A stretch of 64,000 nt of DNA from Planctomycetota bacterium (GTDB lineage Bacteria; Planctomycetota; JAJSAM01; JAJVHW01). The stretch covers positions 1-64,000 of the forward strand of contig JAJFFG010000017.1 of assembly GCA_021776825.1 (NCBI GenBank), read 5' to 3'. Position 1 is the stretch's first letter. Each line of letters starts with the position of its first letter. Below are positions 1 through 9,719 of this stretch, one piece after another. Under the pieces are notes generated by a model. The model was not told the origin of the DNA and searched no databases. It worked only from the letters and a program-made list of their open reading frames with translations. A program made the position numbers and the translations under genes.

Positions 1-57
1 CTCCGTGGGAGGCGGCGCGGCCGGTGGTGTCAGCGGATCCGGAGTTGCTCAGGCGCT

Positions 58-2253
58 CTACCGGAACGTGAAGGGGATGGTCAGCGTGTCGACCGACGGG
101 CTCGTCTGCGTGGTCAGGTTGTTCTGCAACGTGACACGGAAGCGGACGAACGGGTTGCTGGCCAACGACCGGATGTCATTCGTCCACGCGGAGAGCGTCG
201 ACGGATCGAGCACCACGGGGTTATTGACGTCGGCGCGACCGCCCTGCCACTCGATCAGGACCACGGTGCCCTGGGGCTGCGTGAACGGAACCACCTGCTG
301 CGGCACGTAGCGCACGGTCGAGTGCTGCGTGTTGTAGAACTGCGACTGCGCCTCAGCGCCCGGAGTCAGGAAGTTGAGCTGCAGCGAGTGGTACCAGGGC
401 TGACCCTGGATCACCGGCGGGTTGTCCTGGAACAGCGAGAACGTCATCGCGTTCAACGGGTAGGCGTTGTCGATCTGCCAGTTCTCGGCCAGGTTGCCCG
501 CGGTCCCGTTGCCGAAGTGCTCGAGCTCGAGGATCACGCCGCTCTGGCCGTCGGTGTTGAAGTTCGACGACCAGATCGGTCCCGGCGTCCGCCTGAACAA
601 CTCACCCGGCACGAGCCCCGTCGCGGGGATGGTGTAGTTCGACGGAAGCGAGACGACCACAGGGGTCTCACCATAGTGCGACGCCTGCGGTCCCGGAGGA
701 GCGGTGCCCCCACCGAAGCCGCCCGACGCGATGATCTCGGAGGCGTTGCCGATGGTGACCTTGGTGCTCGGGTAGGTCAGGTTCAACTGCGTGCCGTCCT
801 GGAACCAGCTGAAGCCAGTCAGCGTACGCGGGCGACCACCCATGTCCGTGCTCGTGAACAGCATCTGCCATCGCACGGCGCGCGGGAACCACACATTCGT
901 GAAGCTGCCCGGGGCCGGTCCGGTGATGTCGAACGCGGTCTCGGTCACCTGGGTCGTGAGCTCGCCGGGGAACGTCGGGCTGTTCCAGTCGGCCAACACG
1001 TTGTCCGTCGTCGGGCTGGGCGTGAAGGTCTGGTCGAGCTGCGCGATGCCGTCGAAGGTCTCGACAGTGTCCCCGATGAACTCGGCGAGCAGGTTCTCTT
1101 CGGTCGTGAAGACGAACTGCTGCTGACGAATGATGTTGTTGCCCGAGAGGTCGGTCACGCCATCCGTGATGGTGACCTGGATCTCGTGGGGTCCGCGGCC
1201 GAAGCCCTGCAGAGGACGGAGCTGGACAACGTTGCCCGCTGTCTGTGGCTTCACGCGCACGGAGGCGAGAACGTCGTTGCCGGCGAGCGCGCCATTCAGC
1301 GGCGACTGCGTGTACGCGACCTGGACGGTCGCGGCGGTGTCGCCGAGGAAGCGAGGCAACTGGAAGGTCGCCACGTCCATCGGCTCGTTGAAGGCGATCT
1401 CGATGTCGTCGTCGCTCGGCACGTTGGGCGTGCCGTCGGTCGGCGACGTCGTGCGGATCTCTGGACGTGTGAAGTCCTGCACGTATCGATCTGACGTGGT
1501 GAACGTCGTCGTGAAGGCCTGCGACAGCGGGATTCCGTCGAGGTTCGTCACGAGAGTGAGCAGGTTCGTCGCGCCGGGACCGCCGTCGATCGAGACGGCG
1601 AACGGCGTCAGCGCGTCGAAGCCGTCCGGGTTGTAGTCGATCTCGTTCGGCTGGTTGAACGTCGCGACCACGAAGCGCGGGTTGAAGACGAAGCGGTTGC
1701 CGACGTAGCGACGCCGGCGCGGCTTGCGCACCTTGAAGAACACGCCGCGAGCCTGCGTCTCACCGCCACCCGCCGTGCTCACGATGCGGACGCTGTCACT
1801 GCTCACCGAGCCGGTGGCAACGACGCGCGCCGTCGTGTCGGGGTTGCGGCGACGCGTGATCGCGCCGGGATCGAAGGTGGAGTTCGGATCGCCGCCGAGC
1901 TCCTTGAAACGTCGCTGCTCAGCAGGCGTCGCCGTGCCCTCGTTCAACTTCAGCCGCAGGCCCTCGAGCTCGGACTGCTCGGCCAGCGTGAGCGGCAGTG
2001 TCGAACGGAGGTTCGCACCCGTGTCGACCGCGCCGGAGAAGATGAACATCAGGACCGCGTTGCGATCGACGTTCGTCGCCCCGCGACCGGCCACGGGGAT
2101 GAACTTCCCGCTTCGGGCGAAGTAGCCGGCCTGGAATCGAACCAGGACGATCGACTTCTGCCGCGCCATCGCGACCTCGTGGGCGCCCATCGCTCCGAAG
2201 CCGGCGAGTGCGCCAGCCACGAGCCCGAGGACCAAGCCTCTGCGCTTCGTCAT
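58..2253 (-). CDS. Secreted protein with a bacterial Ig-like (Big_5) domain
   Basis: A 731-residue exported protein of unknown function. The start at 2253 is chosen because GGAGG lies five bases upstream and the next residues form a signal peptide (basic TKRR, hydrophobic core, ending near AMA). The in-frame start 14 codons earlier would spoil the signal. Residues about 260-385 carry a Big_5/SbsA-type Ig-like domain, recognisable from TSPTDGTPNVPSDDDIEIAF followed by NEPMD. A poorer Big_5-like stretch may lie near the N-terminus (VLMFIFSGAVDT). The rest is beta-rich, with no catalytic motif, C-terminal anchor or sorting tag that I can identify. Such Ig-like secreted proteins are frequent in planctomycetes and related phyla. 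It is monocistronic as far as the window shows. Confidence 0.85.
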   Translation of the reverse strand: MTKRRGLVLGLVAGALAGFGAMGAHEVAMARQKSIVLVRFQAGYFARSGKFIPVAGRGATNVDRNAVLMFIFSGAVDTGANLRSTLPLTLAEQSELEGLRLKLNEGTATPAEQRRFKELGGDPNSTFDPGAITRRRNPDTTARVVATGSVSSDSVRIVSTAGGGETQARGVFFKVRKPRRRRYVGNRFVFNPRFVVATFNQPNEIDYNPDGFDALTPFAVSIDGGPGATNLLTLVTNLDGIPLSQAFTTTFTTSDRYVQDFTRPEIRTTSPTDGTPNVPSDDDIEIAFNEPMDVATFQLPRFLGDTAATVQVAYTQSPLNGALAGNDVLASVRVKPQTAGNVVQLRPLQGFGRGPHEIQVTITDGVTDLSGNNIIRQQQFVFTTEENLLAEFIGDTVETFDGIAQLDQTFTPSPTTDNVLADWNSPTFPGELTTQVTETAFDITGPAPGSFTNVWFPRAVRWQMLFTSTDMGGRPRTLTGFSWFQDGTQLNLTYPSTKVTIGNASEIIASGGFGGGTAPPGPQASHYGETPVVVSLPSNYTIPATGLVPGELFRRTPGPIWSSNFNTDGQSGVILELEHFGNGTAGNLAENWQIDNAYPLNAMTFSLFQDNPPVIQGQPWYHSLQLNFLTPGAEAQSQFYNTQHSTVRYVPQQVVPFTQPQGTVVLIEWQGGRADVNNPVVLDPSTLSAWTNDIRSLASNPFVRFRVTLQNNLTTQTSPSVDTLTIPFTFR

Positions 2254-2370
2254 GAGTCCTCCATCATGTGACTCTCGTGAGTCACACACGACCACGCTAA
2301 CCCACGTGCCGCAGCACGTGGAAACCTGAAAGCCCCAGCCGCCTCGATGATAGAGGCGGTGCCCCCCATG

Positions 2371-4176
2371 TCAAGCGGACCTAATCCCGTCCCCGGGCTC
2401 GTTGCCGGTCTCCGCGGGCGAGGCCACGTCGAGCTGGAGAGACAGTTCGACCAACTGCGCCGGATCCACCGTCGACGGAGCGCCGCTCATCAGGTCCGCC
2501 GCGCTCGTCGTCTTCGGGAACGCGATCACGTCGCGGATCTGCTCCAGGCCGAGGAGCGAGGCTGCCAGCCGATCGAGACCGGAAGCGCAGCCACCGTGCG
2601 GAGGTGCCCCGTATCGGAGAGCCTCCAGGAAGAAGCCGAACCGCTGCTGAGCCTCGTCGGCTCCGATCCCCAGCAGTTCGAAGACGCGCGACTGGACGTC
2701 GTGCTGGTGGATGCGGATGCTCCCGCCGGCGACCTCCTCGCCGTTCAGCACGAGATCGTAGGCCAGCGCGCGCACGCTCTTCGGGGCGCTGTCGAGCAGA
2801 GGCACGTCCTCGGGCAGCGGTGCCGTGAACGGATGATGCGCCGCGTCGAGCCGCTGTTCGTCCTCGTTCCACGCGAAGAGCGGGAAGTCGACGACCCAGA
2901 GCAGTTCGTAGCGCGCCGGGTCGCGGAGTTCGAACAGCTTGCCGAGGTGCACGCGCAGATCGCCCGACGCGGGGACGACGACCTCGGAAGGACCAGCCAG
3001 GAACAGGGCGATCCCGCCCTCCTGCAGGCCGAGTGCCTCCGTCAGCCCGCTCTGCTCAGCATCCGTCAGATGCTTCGCCGCCGCACCGGACCACCCCTCG
3101 GCCTTGATCCGAACCCACGCGACGCCGCGCGCGCCGCGGTCGGCAACGGCGGCGGGGAGCGCATCCAGCTTCTTGCGGCTGAGCGGGTGCTCCGGCCCGA
3201 GTGCGATGGCGCGGATGCGACCTCCGGCCTTCGCGGCGCCGCTGAAGACGCCGAACGCGCAGTCCTGGAGGATCTCCGTGACGTCGACCACGGGGAGCCC
3301 GAAGCGCAAATCGGGCTTGTCGGTGCCGTAGCGCGCCACAGCCTCCGCGTACGGCATGCGCCGGACCGAACTGGGGATCTCGACGCCGGCGATCTCGCGG
3401 ACGAGGCGCACGACGAGCGACTCGACGACCTCGAGGACGTCGTCCTGTTCGACGAACGACATCTCGATGTCGAGCTGCGTGAACTCGGGCTGGCGGTCGG
3501 CGCGAAGGTCTTCGTCGCGGAAGCAGCGCGCGATCTGCCAGTACCGGTCCATCCCCCCCACCATCAGGATCTGCTTGAGGATCTGCGGCGACTGGGGCAG
3601 CGCGTAGAAGGAGCCCGGATGGACCCTGGACGGCACGAGGTAGTCGCGGGCGCCCTCGGGCGTCGAGCGCAGCAGGATCGGGGTCTCCACCTCAACGAAC
3701 GCCTGCGCGATCATGTGCTCGCGGATGATCTGGTTCATCCGTGCCCGCGTCTCGAGCGCGTTGCGGACCTCGGGGCGCCGCATCTCGAGGTAGCGGTAGC
3801 GAAGACCCAACTCCTCGGAGCTGCGCTCCTCACCGGTCACGGCCACCGGGAGCGGTGCCGAAGCCGAGAGGACCTCGAACTCCTCGAGCACCACCTCGAT
3901 CTGACCGGTGGACCGGTCCTTGTTGCGGTTGGCGTCCGGACGTGTGCGCACGACTCCGGTACCCCGCACGACCCATTCGAGTCGGACGCGATCGGCGGCA
4001 GCCCCGGCCTCCGGAAACTCCGGCTCGGTGACCACCTGCGTGACGCCGTAGCGATCGCGGAGGTCCAGGAACAGCAGCCCACCGTGATCACGGCGGTTCT
4101 GGACCCAGCCGCAGAGCGTCACACGCTCTCCGTCGTTCGCCGCTCGCAGCTCACCGCAGGTGTGGGTTCTCAGCAT
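2371..4176 (-). CDS. aspS: Aspartyl-tRNA synthetase
   Basis: Class IIb aminoacyl-tRNA synthetase of 601 residues, charging tRNA-Asp in the cytoplasm. The N-terminal OB-fold carries GWVQNRRDHGG (residues 23-33). The class II core shows motif 1 (FVEVETPIL, 160-168), motif 2 (FRDEDLRADRQPEFTQLD, 219-236) and motif 3 near the C-terminus (PHGGCASGLDRL). The bacterial GAD insertion occupies the middle, so this is the bacterial-type enzyme. Motif 3 reads GCASG where GIAFG is usual, a mild deviation. The start has GGAGG five bases upstream. I cannot tell from sequence alone whether the enzyme is discriminating or also makes Asp-tRNA-Asn. Divergent from ndk. Confidence 0.97.
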   Translation of the reverse strand: MLRTHTCGELRAANDGERVTLCGWVQNRRDHGGLLFLDLRDRYGVTQVVTEPEFPEAGAAADRVRLEWVVRGTGVVRTRPDANRNKDRSTGQIEVVLEEFEVLSASAPLPVAVTGEERSSEELGLRYRYLEMRRPEVRNALETRARMNQIIREHMIAQAFVEVETPILLRSTPEGARDYLVPSRVHPGSFYALPQSPQILKQILMVGGMDRYWQIARCFRDEDLRADRQPEFTQLDIEMSFVEQDDVLEVVESLVVRLVREIAGVEIPSSVRRMPYAEAVARYGTDKPDLRFGLPVVDVTEILQDCAFGVFSGAAKAGGRIRAIALGPEHPLSRKKLDALPAAVADRGARGVAWVRIKAEGWSGAAAKHLTDAEQSGLTEALGLQEGGIALFLAGPSEVVVPASGDLRVHLGKLFELRDPARYELLWVVDFPLFAWNEDEQRLDAAHHPFTAPLPEDVPLLDSAPKSVRALAYDLVLNGEEVAGGSIRIHQHDVQSRVFELLGIGADEAQQRFGFFLEALRYGAPPHGGCASGLDRLAASLLGLEQIRDVIAFPKTTSAADLMSGAPSTVDPAQLVELSLQLDVASPAETGNEPGDGIRSA

Positions 4177-4359
4177 GGCATCCTCCGTTGCTTCGAGCCC
4201 GGGAGGCTACCGCCGCGTTCGTGGCCCGGGACGAGTTCCCGCGCCGCCGCGACGCTTTCCGGTCGACCCGCCCCGCACGACGCCTGGAAATGCCTCTCGG
4301 GGGGCTCCGAGCGCGCCGAGACTCGGCGGCTTCATCGGACCCGACGACGGAGAATCGCC

Positions 4360-4827
4360 ATGGAGACCTCGCTCATCATCATCAAGCCCGACGGCGTTCA
4401 GCGCCGGCTCGCGGGCCGCATCCTCACGCGCTTCGAGGAGAAGGGGCTGGCGATCGTCGGCGCCAAGATGATGCGCATCCCGCTCGAGCTCGCCGAGACG
4501 CACTACGAGGCGCACCGCGAGCGCCCGTTCTACCCGGGTCTCGTGCAGTACATGACGTCGCAGCCCGTGCTCGTCGTGGCGCTCCGCGGCAAGAGCGCGA
4601 TCACCGTGATCCGCAAGATGCTCGGCGCCACTTTCGGCTCTCAGGCGGACCCCGGGACCATCCGCGGCGACTTCGCCATCAGCGACGGCTACAACCTCGT
4701 GCACGCGAGCGACTCGCCCGAGGCCGCCGAGCGCGAACTGGGGCTGTTCTTCGCCGACGGCGAGGTGCAGGACTACGAGATGCACGACACGCCGTGGGTC
4801 TACGACACGTCTTCGGACCTCCGCTGA
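4360..4827 (+). CDS. ndk: Nucleoside diphosphate kinase
   Basis: Transfers the gamma phosphate of ATP to NDPs through a phosphohistidine. 155 residues, slightly longer than the usual 140-150. It begins METSLIIIKPDGV. The phosphorylated His is H115 in YNLVHASDSPEAA, where the more common sequence has Gly in place of the Ala after His. The nucleotide-binding PGTIRGDFA is intact at 98-106. The start follows GGAG at suitable distance. It is divergent from aspS and followed closely by a lipoprotein gene on the same strand. Confidence 0.96.
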   Translation: METSLIIIKPDGVQRRLAGRILTRFEEKGLAIVGAKMMRIPLELAETHYEAHRERPFYPGLVQYMTSQPVLVVALRGKSAITVIRKMLGATFGSQADPGTIRGDFAISDGYNLVHASDSPEAAERELGLFFADGEVQDYEMHDTPWVYDTSSDLR

Positions 4828-4877
4828 TCCGCCTCCGTGACCCGAGGGTGACGCGAGCGGCCAGCATGGGAGACCTC

Positions 4878-5930
4878 ATGCGGACAACCAGAGCGTCTTT
4901 GCGTCTCGTCGCCCCCCTGCTCGTGCTTGCGCTCGGCGCGTGCTCGACGCTGGGGAGCGAGGACCGCACCCGGCTGACACTGCACCTCGAGAACGCGGCG
5001 CAGTACTACGATCAGCGTCACTACGAGCGGGCGTACCAGCAGTGGGCGAAGGCCCTCGAGCTCGAGCCGCTGAGCGACAAGGCACGGCTCGGTCAGGGCA
5101 TGGCGCTGTACCAGCTCGGGCTGGACGCCTCCGAGACCGGCGTGCAGCGACTCGCTCAGGCCGAGGAGTTGCTCGACGAGTTGCGCGAGCAGGACATGGA
5201 CGGCCAGGAGTGGAAGGCCGAACTCGGCTACGCGCTCGTCCAAGAGCACTGGGTCGAGCTCCACGACCTGAAGGTCCGCATGTTGAAGGCGCGCCTCGCC
5301 CGCAGCGAGGGCGGGGACCGCGCAACGGAGGACGAACTCCGTGTTGCGAGCAATGAGCTCATGCGCCACATCGGGCTGGCCGAGAACAGTTTCAAGCGCG
5401 TGCTCAAGAGCGGCGAGCAGGAGGCCCAGTACCAACTGACCTGCATGCTCGGCCTCTCGAAGATGTCCGCCTTCAAGGGCGACTGGCCTGAGGCGCTGGA
5501 GCGTGCGAAGGGCTACGAGAGCCAGGTGGTCAAGTCGAAGCAGCTGTGGAACGACGCGATCAAGCGCTTCCCGCGCGAGGCGCCCCTCTACGAGCAGAAG
5601 CTCGCCGGCGCCAAGGCCAAGGAGGCCGAACTGCGCGACCTGCTCGGGAACGTGCTCTTCAAGATGGGCCGTCTCGAGGAGGCGGAGCGCGAACTCAACG
5701 TCGTCATCGAGCTCGACCCCGATCGCTCGTCGGCGTTCCTGAACCGCGGCATCGTCCGCCAGGCGCGCGAGGACTGGGACCGCGCACGCCACGATCTGCG
5801 GACGTTCCTGGCCATGACGAAGCGCGACGAGAACGACCCCTCCGTCCTCGAGGCATCCGAGCGCCTGATCGCCGTCGAGGCGAAGTTGCGTGACGAGGAC
5901 GAGATCCTGCGCCTCCGCGACGGCGGGTAG
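4878..5930 (+). CDS. TPR-repeat lipoprotein
   Basis: A 350-residue lipoprotein of unknown role. The start at 4878 has GGGAG six bases upstream; an in-frame ATG at 4866 is less well placed. The signal peptide ends in the lipobox LALGAC with Cys22 as the lipidated residue. TPR units are seen at residues about 30-75 (AAQYYDQRHYERAYQQWAKA) and 255-310 (LLGNVLFKMGRLEEAERELN, then DPDRSSAFLNRGIVRQ). The centre is helical and charged. TPR lipoproteins usually scaffold envelope assemblies, as BamD or PilW do, but nothing here assigns this one. Confidence 0.85.
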   Translation: MRTTRASLRLVAPLLVLALGACSTLGSEDRTRLTLHLENAAQYYDQRHYERAYQQWAKALELEPLSDKARLGQGMALYQLGLDASETGVQRLAQAEELLDELREQDMDGQEWKAELGYALVQEHWVELHDLKVRMLKARLARSEGGDRATEDELRVASNELMRHIGLAENSFKRVLKSGEQEAQYQLTCMLGLSKMSAFKGDWPEALERAKGYESQVVKSKQLWNDAIKRFPREAPLYEQKLAGAKAKEAELRDLLGNVLFKMGRLEEAERELNVVIELDPDRSSAFLNRGIVRQAREDWDRARHDLRTFLAMTKRDENDPSVLEASERLIAVEAKLRDEDEILRLRDGG

Positions 5931-6035
5931 CGACCAGCGGATTCGAGTGTTCCGTGCCCCACGTTGGGGCCGGATCGGCGATACTGAGCGTCGGCGCAAC
6001 CGCGGACCGTGCGCCGGATAGAGAGGTACCCGGTC

Positions 6036-7133
6036 GTGATCACTGGCCCGACGTCGAACCGTGATAGGTCGCTTCGCCCGTTCCTGGCAGGACTCGCAGC
6101 GCTGCTGCTGCTCGCTCCGGCACTGATCTCTTCGGCTCTGGCTGGCGAGGTCATCAAACTGCGCAATGGTGATCTCGTCCCGGGCGAGGTCGTGTCGCTC
6201 GACGACCAGGCCGTGGTGTTCGACCGCGAGGCCGGCGGGCGCGCCAAGATCGCGTGGACCGAGATCCTGCCGTTGTCCCGCTACGAGCTCTGGGAATCCA
6301 CGCTCGCCGCCGACGATGCCGACGGGCGCGTCGAGCTCGCGGGTTGGGCGCTCGAGCAGGGCCTCTTCGTCTACGCGCGCAAGGAACTCTTGAAGGCCAA
6401 GGGGCTCGGCGTCGACGACCTCCCAGCCCTCGAGAAGCTGCTCATCGGCGTGGCCAAGGCAGAAGCCAACGCGACGATGGACGAGGTCGACCGGCTCCTG
6501 GAGACCGGTGACCCCGAGGCGGCGCTGGTGCGCGTCCGTCGCTACCTCCGTGTGGCGCCGCCGGGGGCCGACGCCGATCGCGTCCGCGGCCGTGTGCCCG
6601 ACATCCTCGTACGGATCGAGCAGCGTGAGGCCGTCGAAGCGGAGGCCGAGCAGAGCGACGCTGATCGCCGCAAGGCCGAGAAGCGTCAGAAGTGGATCGA
6701 CGACAAGGTCGCCGACGCGCTCGCCGACAAGCAGAAGGCCGCCGAGACCTCGATCGAGGCGTTCGCTTACCTGGCGAAGGGCAACCAGACGCGTGCGCGT
6801 CGCGCGCTGACCAAGTCCGAGAAGGGCTTCATCGCCTGCCGCACCACGCTGATGAAGGTGAAGCGCGTGGTCCAGCCCGGCGAAACGCGCGAGCTCTGCG
6901 TCCGGGAGATGGACGACTGCGACCGGCGGATGCTCGATCTGCTGACGCGGTGGGGACGCCTGGAGGTCGGCAACAAGTCGTGGAAGCGCGCGTCGGCCGT
7001 CGTCGACCGTGGGCTGCGCATCGACGCCGTGCACACCGAGCTGCTCGACCTCCGCCGCGAGATCGATGAGAACTGGCTGCGACGCCGACTCTCGGACATC
7101 ACGAACGCTGAGGGCCGCGAGTCCGGTCAGTAG
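6036..7133 (+). CDS. Secreted protein with N-terminal beta-barrel-like segment and coiled coil
   Basis: 365 residues from a GTG at 6036, preceded by GAGAGG. An in-frame GTG at 6009 would add nine residues and has no ribosome-binding site. A signal peptide ends near SSALAGEV. It is followed by a small beta segment (VIKLRNGDLVPGEVVSLDDQ), a pattern common at the N-termini of planctomycete secreted proteins. Helical repeats follow at about 90-210, then a long Glu/Lys/Arg-rich coiled coil (215-260). The C-terminus looks TPR-like. Function unknown. It ends 53 bases from the convergent ribD. Confidence 0.75.
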   Translation: MITGPTSNRDRSLRPFLAGLAALLLLAPALISSALAGEVIKLRNGDLVPGEVVSLDDQAVVFDREAGGRAKIAWTEILPLSRYELWESTLAADDADGRVELAGWALEQGLFVYARKELLKAKGLGVDDLPALEKLLIGVAKAEANATMDEVDRLLETGDPEAALVRVRRYLRVAPPGADADRVRGRVPDILVRIEQREAVEAEAEQSDADRRKAEKRQKWIDDKVADALADKQKAAETSIEAFAYLAKGNQTRARRALTKSEKGFIACRTTLMKVKRVVQPGETRELCVREMDDCDRRMLDLLTRWGRLEVGNKSWKRASAVVDRGLRIDAVHTELLDLRREIDENWLRRRLSDITNAEGRESGQ

Positions 7134-7186
7134 CCGACGTCCCTGGCCCTGCATCGTCCACGAGGGGGCCGCGCGAACGCTGCGGA

Positions 7187-8320
7187 CTACGCTGGCAGAG
7201 CCGGCCAGTAGCCCTCGAGCAGGGCGTCATCTCCGATCGCCGTTACGCGCGGTGACAGCAGGCGTGGGGCGGAACTCATCGGCCATCCGTCGCCTGCGAA
7301 CGGTGAGCGTGCCGGCTCGCCGCCGATCACGACCGGTGCCGTGAACGCCATGATCTGCTGCGCTCCGGAGACTCGGAGCACGGTCCCGAGCAGCCGGCCT
7401 CCCGACTCGAGCAACACGCGCCGGACTCCGCGCGCATGCAGGAGTTCCCATGCGGCCCGGGGGTCCACTCTCCCGTCCTCGTCGGCCGCGACGACAGCGA
7501 CCTCGACTCCGGCCGCCTGAAGAACGGCTCGTCGATCGGGATCCGACGCCGACGTCGCGATGACGAGCGTCGGCGCGGCGTCGGGTTCGGCGAGCAGACG
7601 GGCGGTCGTCGGCACCCCGAGTCGACTATCGAGGACGACGCGCAACGCCGGTCGCGCCAGCGCGGGGCCGTCAGGCCGCCGACAGGTCAACTGCGGATCG
7701 TCGACCTCGACTGTTCCGCGCCCGACGACGATCGCCTCGACCCGTCCACGGATCTCGTGAACGAGATCGCGCGCCGCGGCGCCCGTGATCCATCGGGAGC
7801 GCCCCACCGCATCGGCCACGCGTCCGTCCGCCGACATCGCCCATTTCGCAATGACCCACGGTCGCCCACGCGCCAAGTGCGCCTCGTAGTGACGCAACGC
7901 GAGACGGCACTCCTCGCCGAGCACGCCCTCCTCGACCTCAATGCCGGCTGCGGCGAGCGCCGCGGCTGCGCGCCCGGTGGTCGCTCGGTTCGGATCGGGG
8001 GAGCCGACGACCACACGGGCGATCCCCGCTTCCCGCACGGCCGCCACACACGGTGGCGTCTTCTTCTCGTCGTGCGCGCACGGTTCGAGCGTGACCACCA
8101 ACGTGGCGCCACGCGCCGACTCGCCGGCATCTGCGAGCGCATGGACCTCGGCGTGCGGTCCGCCGTACTCGCGATGGAACCCTCGTCCGAGGACCTCCCC
8201 GTCGCTCGAGACGACCAGCGCGCCGACGCACGGGTTGGGTTCCACGCGAAAGCGACCGCGCTCCGCCAACGCGAGGGCTTCGGCCATGAGCTCCCGCAGT
8301 CGCTCGATCCCGACGCTCAT
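7187..8320 (-). CDS. ribD: Bifunctional riboflavin biosynthesis deaminase/reductase RibD
   Basis: Deaminates the pyrimidine product of GTP cyclohydrolase II, then reduces the ribosyl side chain: the second and third steps of riboflavin synthesis. 377 residues. The deaminase domain (1-150) shows the zinc/catalytic set H56-A-E58, C81 and C91 (LEPCAHDEKKTPPC). The reductase domain starts at about 155 (VIAKWAMSADGRVAD) and ends with ALLEGYW. Its ATG lies seven bases downstream of the miaB stop, so the two are co-transcribed. No other rib gene is in the window. Confidence 0.95.
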   Translation of the reverse strand: MSVGIERLRELMAEALALAERGRFRVEPNPCVGALVVSSDGEVLGRGFHREYGGPHAEVHALADAGESARGATLVVTLEPCAHDEKKTPPCVAAVREAGIARVVVGSPDPNRATTGRAAAALAAAGIEVEEGVLGEECRLALRHYEAHLARGRPWVIAKWAMSADGRVADAVGRSRWITGAAARDLVHEIRGRVEAIVVGRGTVEVDDPQLTCRRPDGPALARPALRVVLDSRLGVPTTARLLAEPDAAPTLVIATSASDPDRRAVLQAAGVEVAVVAADEDGRVDPRAAWELLHARGVRRVLLESGGRLLGTVLRVSGAQQIMAFTAPVVIGGEPARSPFAGDGWPMSSAPRLLSPRVTAIGDDALLEGYWPALPA

Positions 8321-8327
8321 GCCGTGA

Positions 8328-9716
8328 TCAGTGCTCGCTACCCGGCACCAGCGTGCCGTAGAGGGCGGCGGCCGTCGCGCGCTCCACCCGGACGCGGATG
8401 AAGCGCCCCGCCAGGTCCTCCGACCCGTCGAAGATCACCATGTGACTGCCCTCCGCGCGGCCGGACAGACGGGCGGCGTTGCGCGGAGACGGTCCGTCGA
8501 CCAGAACGTGCACGTCGGTCCCCACGAGTCGCTGGTTGCGGGCGATGGAGATCCTCTCCTGCACCGCGAGCAGCTCGTTCTTCCGATCGCGCTTGACCGC
8601 GTCCGAGACGTCGTCGACCAACTTCTCGGCCGCCGCGGTACCCGGCCGCGGCGAGTACTTGAAGATGTAGACCTGCTTGAACTGCACGGTCTCCATCAGC
8701 GAGCGCGTCGCCTCGAACTCCTCCTCCGTTTCGCCGGGGAAGCCGACGATCAGGTCGCTGGCGAGCTCGATCCCAGGACACAGCCGTCGCGCCGTCTCGC
8801 AGACCTCCAGATACCGTTCGCGCGAGTACCCGCGGTACATACGCCTGAGCACGTCTGAGTGACCGTGCTGCGCGGGGAAGTGGAGGTACCCGGCGGCAGC
8901 CGGTGTCTCGGCCATCGCCTCGAGAAGTTCGTCCTCGATGTCCATCGGATTGCTGGTGAGAAAGCGGATGCGTTCGATGCCCGGAACCTGATCGACGGCT
9001 CGGATCACGCCGCCGAGCGTCGGACGATCCGGGAGGTACCGGCCGTACGTGTTGATGTTCTGCCCGAGCAGCGTGATCTCGCGGACCCCGTCGGCCGACA
9101 ACCGCCGAACCTCGCTAACGACGTCGTCGAACGGGCGATCCACCTGCGTCCCCCGCGTGCGCGGCACGATGCAGTACGAGCACCTGTGGTCGCAGCCCCG
9201 CATGACGGAGACGTACGCGCGATGACGCTCCGGACGGATGCGCACGTCACGGACGACGTCGACGAAACCGTCCACCTCGACCGCGAGAACCTGGCCTTCC
9301 GTCTCGGCGCGCTCGACCAGTCGATGCATCTCTTGGAAACGACGCGTGCCGCAAACGAGATCGACGTGCGGCATGCGCTTCAAGATCTGCGCCGCTTCGC
9401 GCTGTGCCATGCAGCCCATCACGCCGATGAGCAGTCCCGGATCGCGGGCCTTGCGCTCCCGCAGCGCTCCGAGGCGCGACCAGACCCGGTTCTCACTCTG
9501 GTCGCGAATCGAACACGTGTTGAACAGGATGAGGTCCGCGGCCTCGGCATCCGCGGTGCGCGCCCAGCCATGATCGGAGAGTCGCGAGACCGCGAGTTCA
9601 CCGTCGAGGAAGTTCATCTGGCAGCCGAAGGCCTCGACGTACACGCGCCGTGTGATCGCGGCACGTGCCGGATGCACCACCCCCACCGCTTCAGGAACCG
9701 TCAACTCTGCGTCCAT
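8328..9716 (-). CDS. miaB: tRNA-2-methylthio-N6-dimethylallyladenosine synthase MiaB
   Basis: Radical-SAM methylthiotransferase that converts i6A37 of tRNA to ms2i6A37. 462 residues. The N-terminal domain has the three ligands of the auxiliary cluster: C32 (FGCQMN), C68 (NTCSIRDQSENR) and C102 (GCMAQRE). The radical-SAM triad is C175-x3-C179-x2-C182 (CDHRCSYCIVPRTRG). A TRAM domain forms the C-terminus. The stretch HFPAQHGHSDVLRRM is longer than the usual HLPVQSGSD-type sequence. The ATG is three bases after the preceding gene's stop, so translation is probably coupled. miaE, which acts after MiaB, lies at 44.2-44.8 kb. Confidence 0.96.
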   Translation of the reverse strand: MDAELTVPEAVGVVHPARAAITRRVYVEAFGCQMNFLDGELAVSRLSDHGWARTADAEAADLILFNTCSIRDQSENRVWSRLGALRERKARDPGLLIGVMGCMAQREAAQILKRMPHVDLVCGTRRFQEMHRLVERAETEGQVLAVEVDGFVDVVRDVRIRPERHRAYVSVMRGCDHRCSYCIVPRTRGTQVDRPFDDVVSEVRRLSADGVREITLLGQNINTYGRYLPDRPTLGGVIRAVDQVPGIERIRFLTSNPMDIEDELLEAMAETPAAAGYLHFPAQHGHSDVLRRMYRGYSRERYLEVCETARRLCPGIELASDLIVGFPGETEEEFEATRSLMETVQFKQVYIFKYSPRPGTAAAEKLVDDVSDAVKRDRKNELLAVQERISIARNQRLVGTDVHVLVDGPSPRNAARLSGRAEGSHMVIFDGSEDLAGRFIRVRVERATAAALYGTLVPGSEH

Positions 9717-9719
9717 GGA

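Noticed and set aside
2347-4827. An 826-codon plus-strand open frame covering aspS and ndk.
   Set aside because: It is the antisense shadow of aspS that runs into the ndk frame; aspS motifs and SD on the minus strand are decisive.
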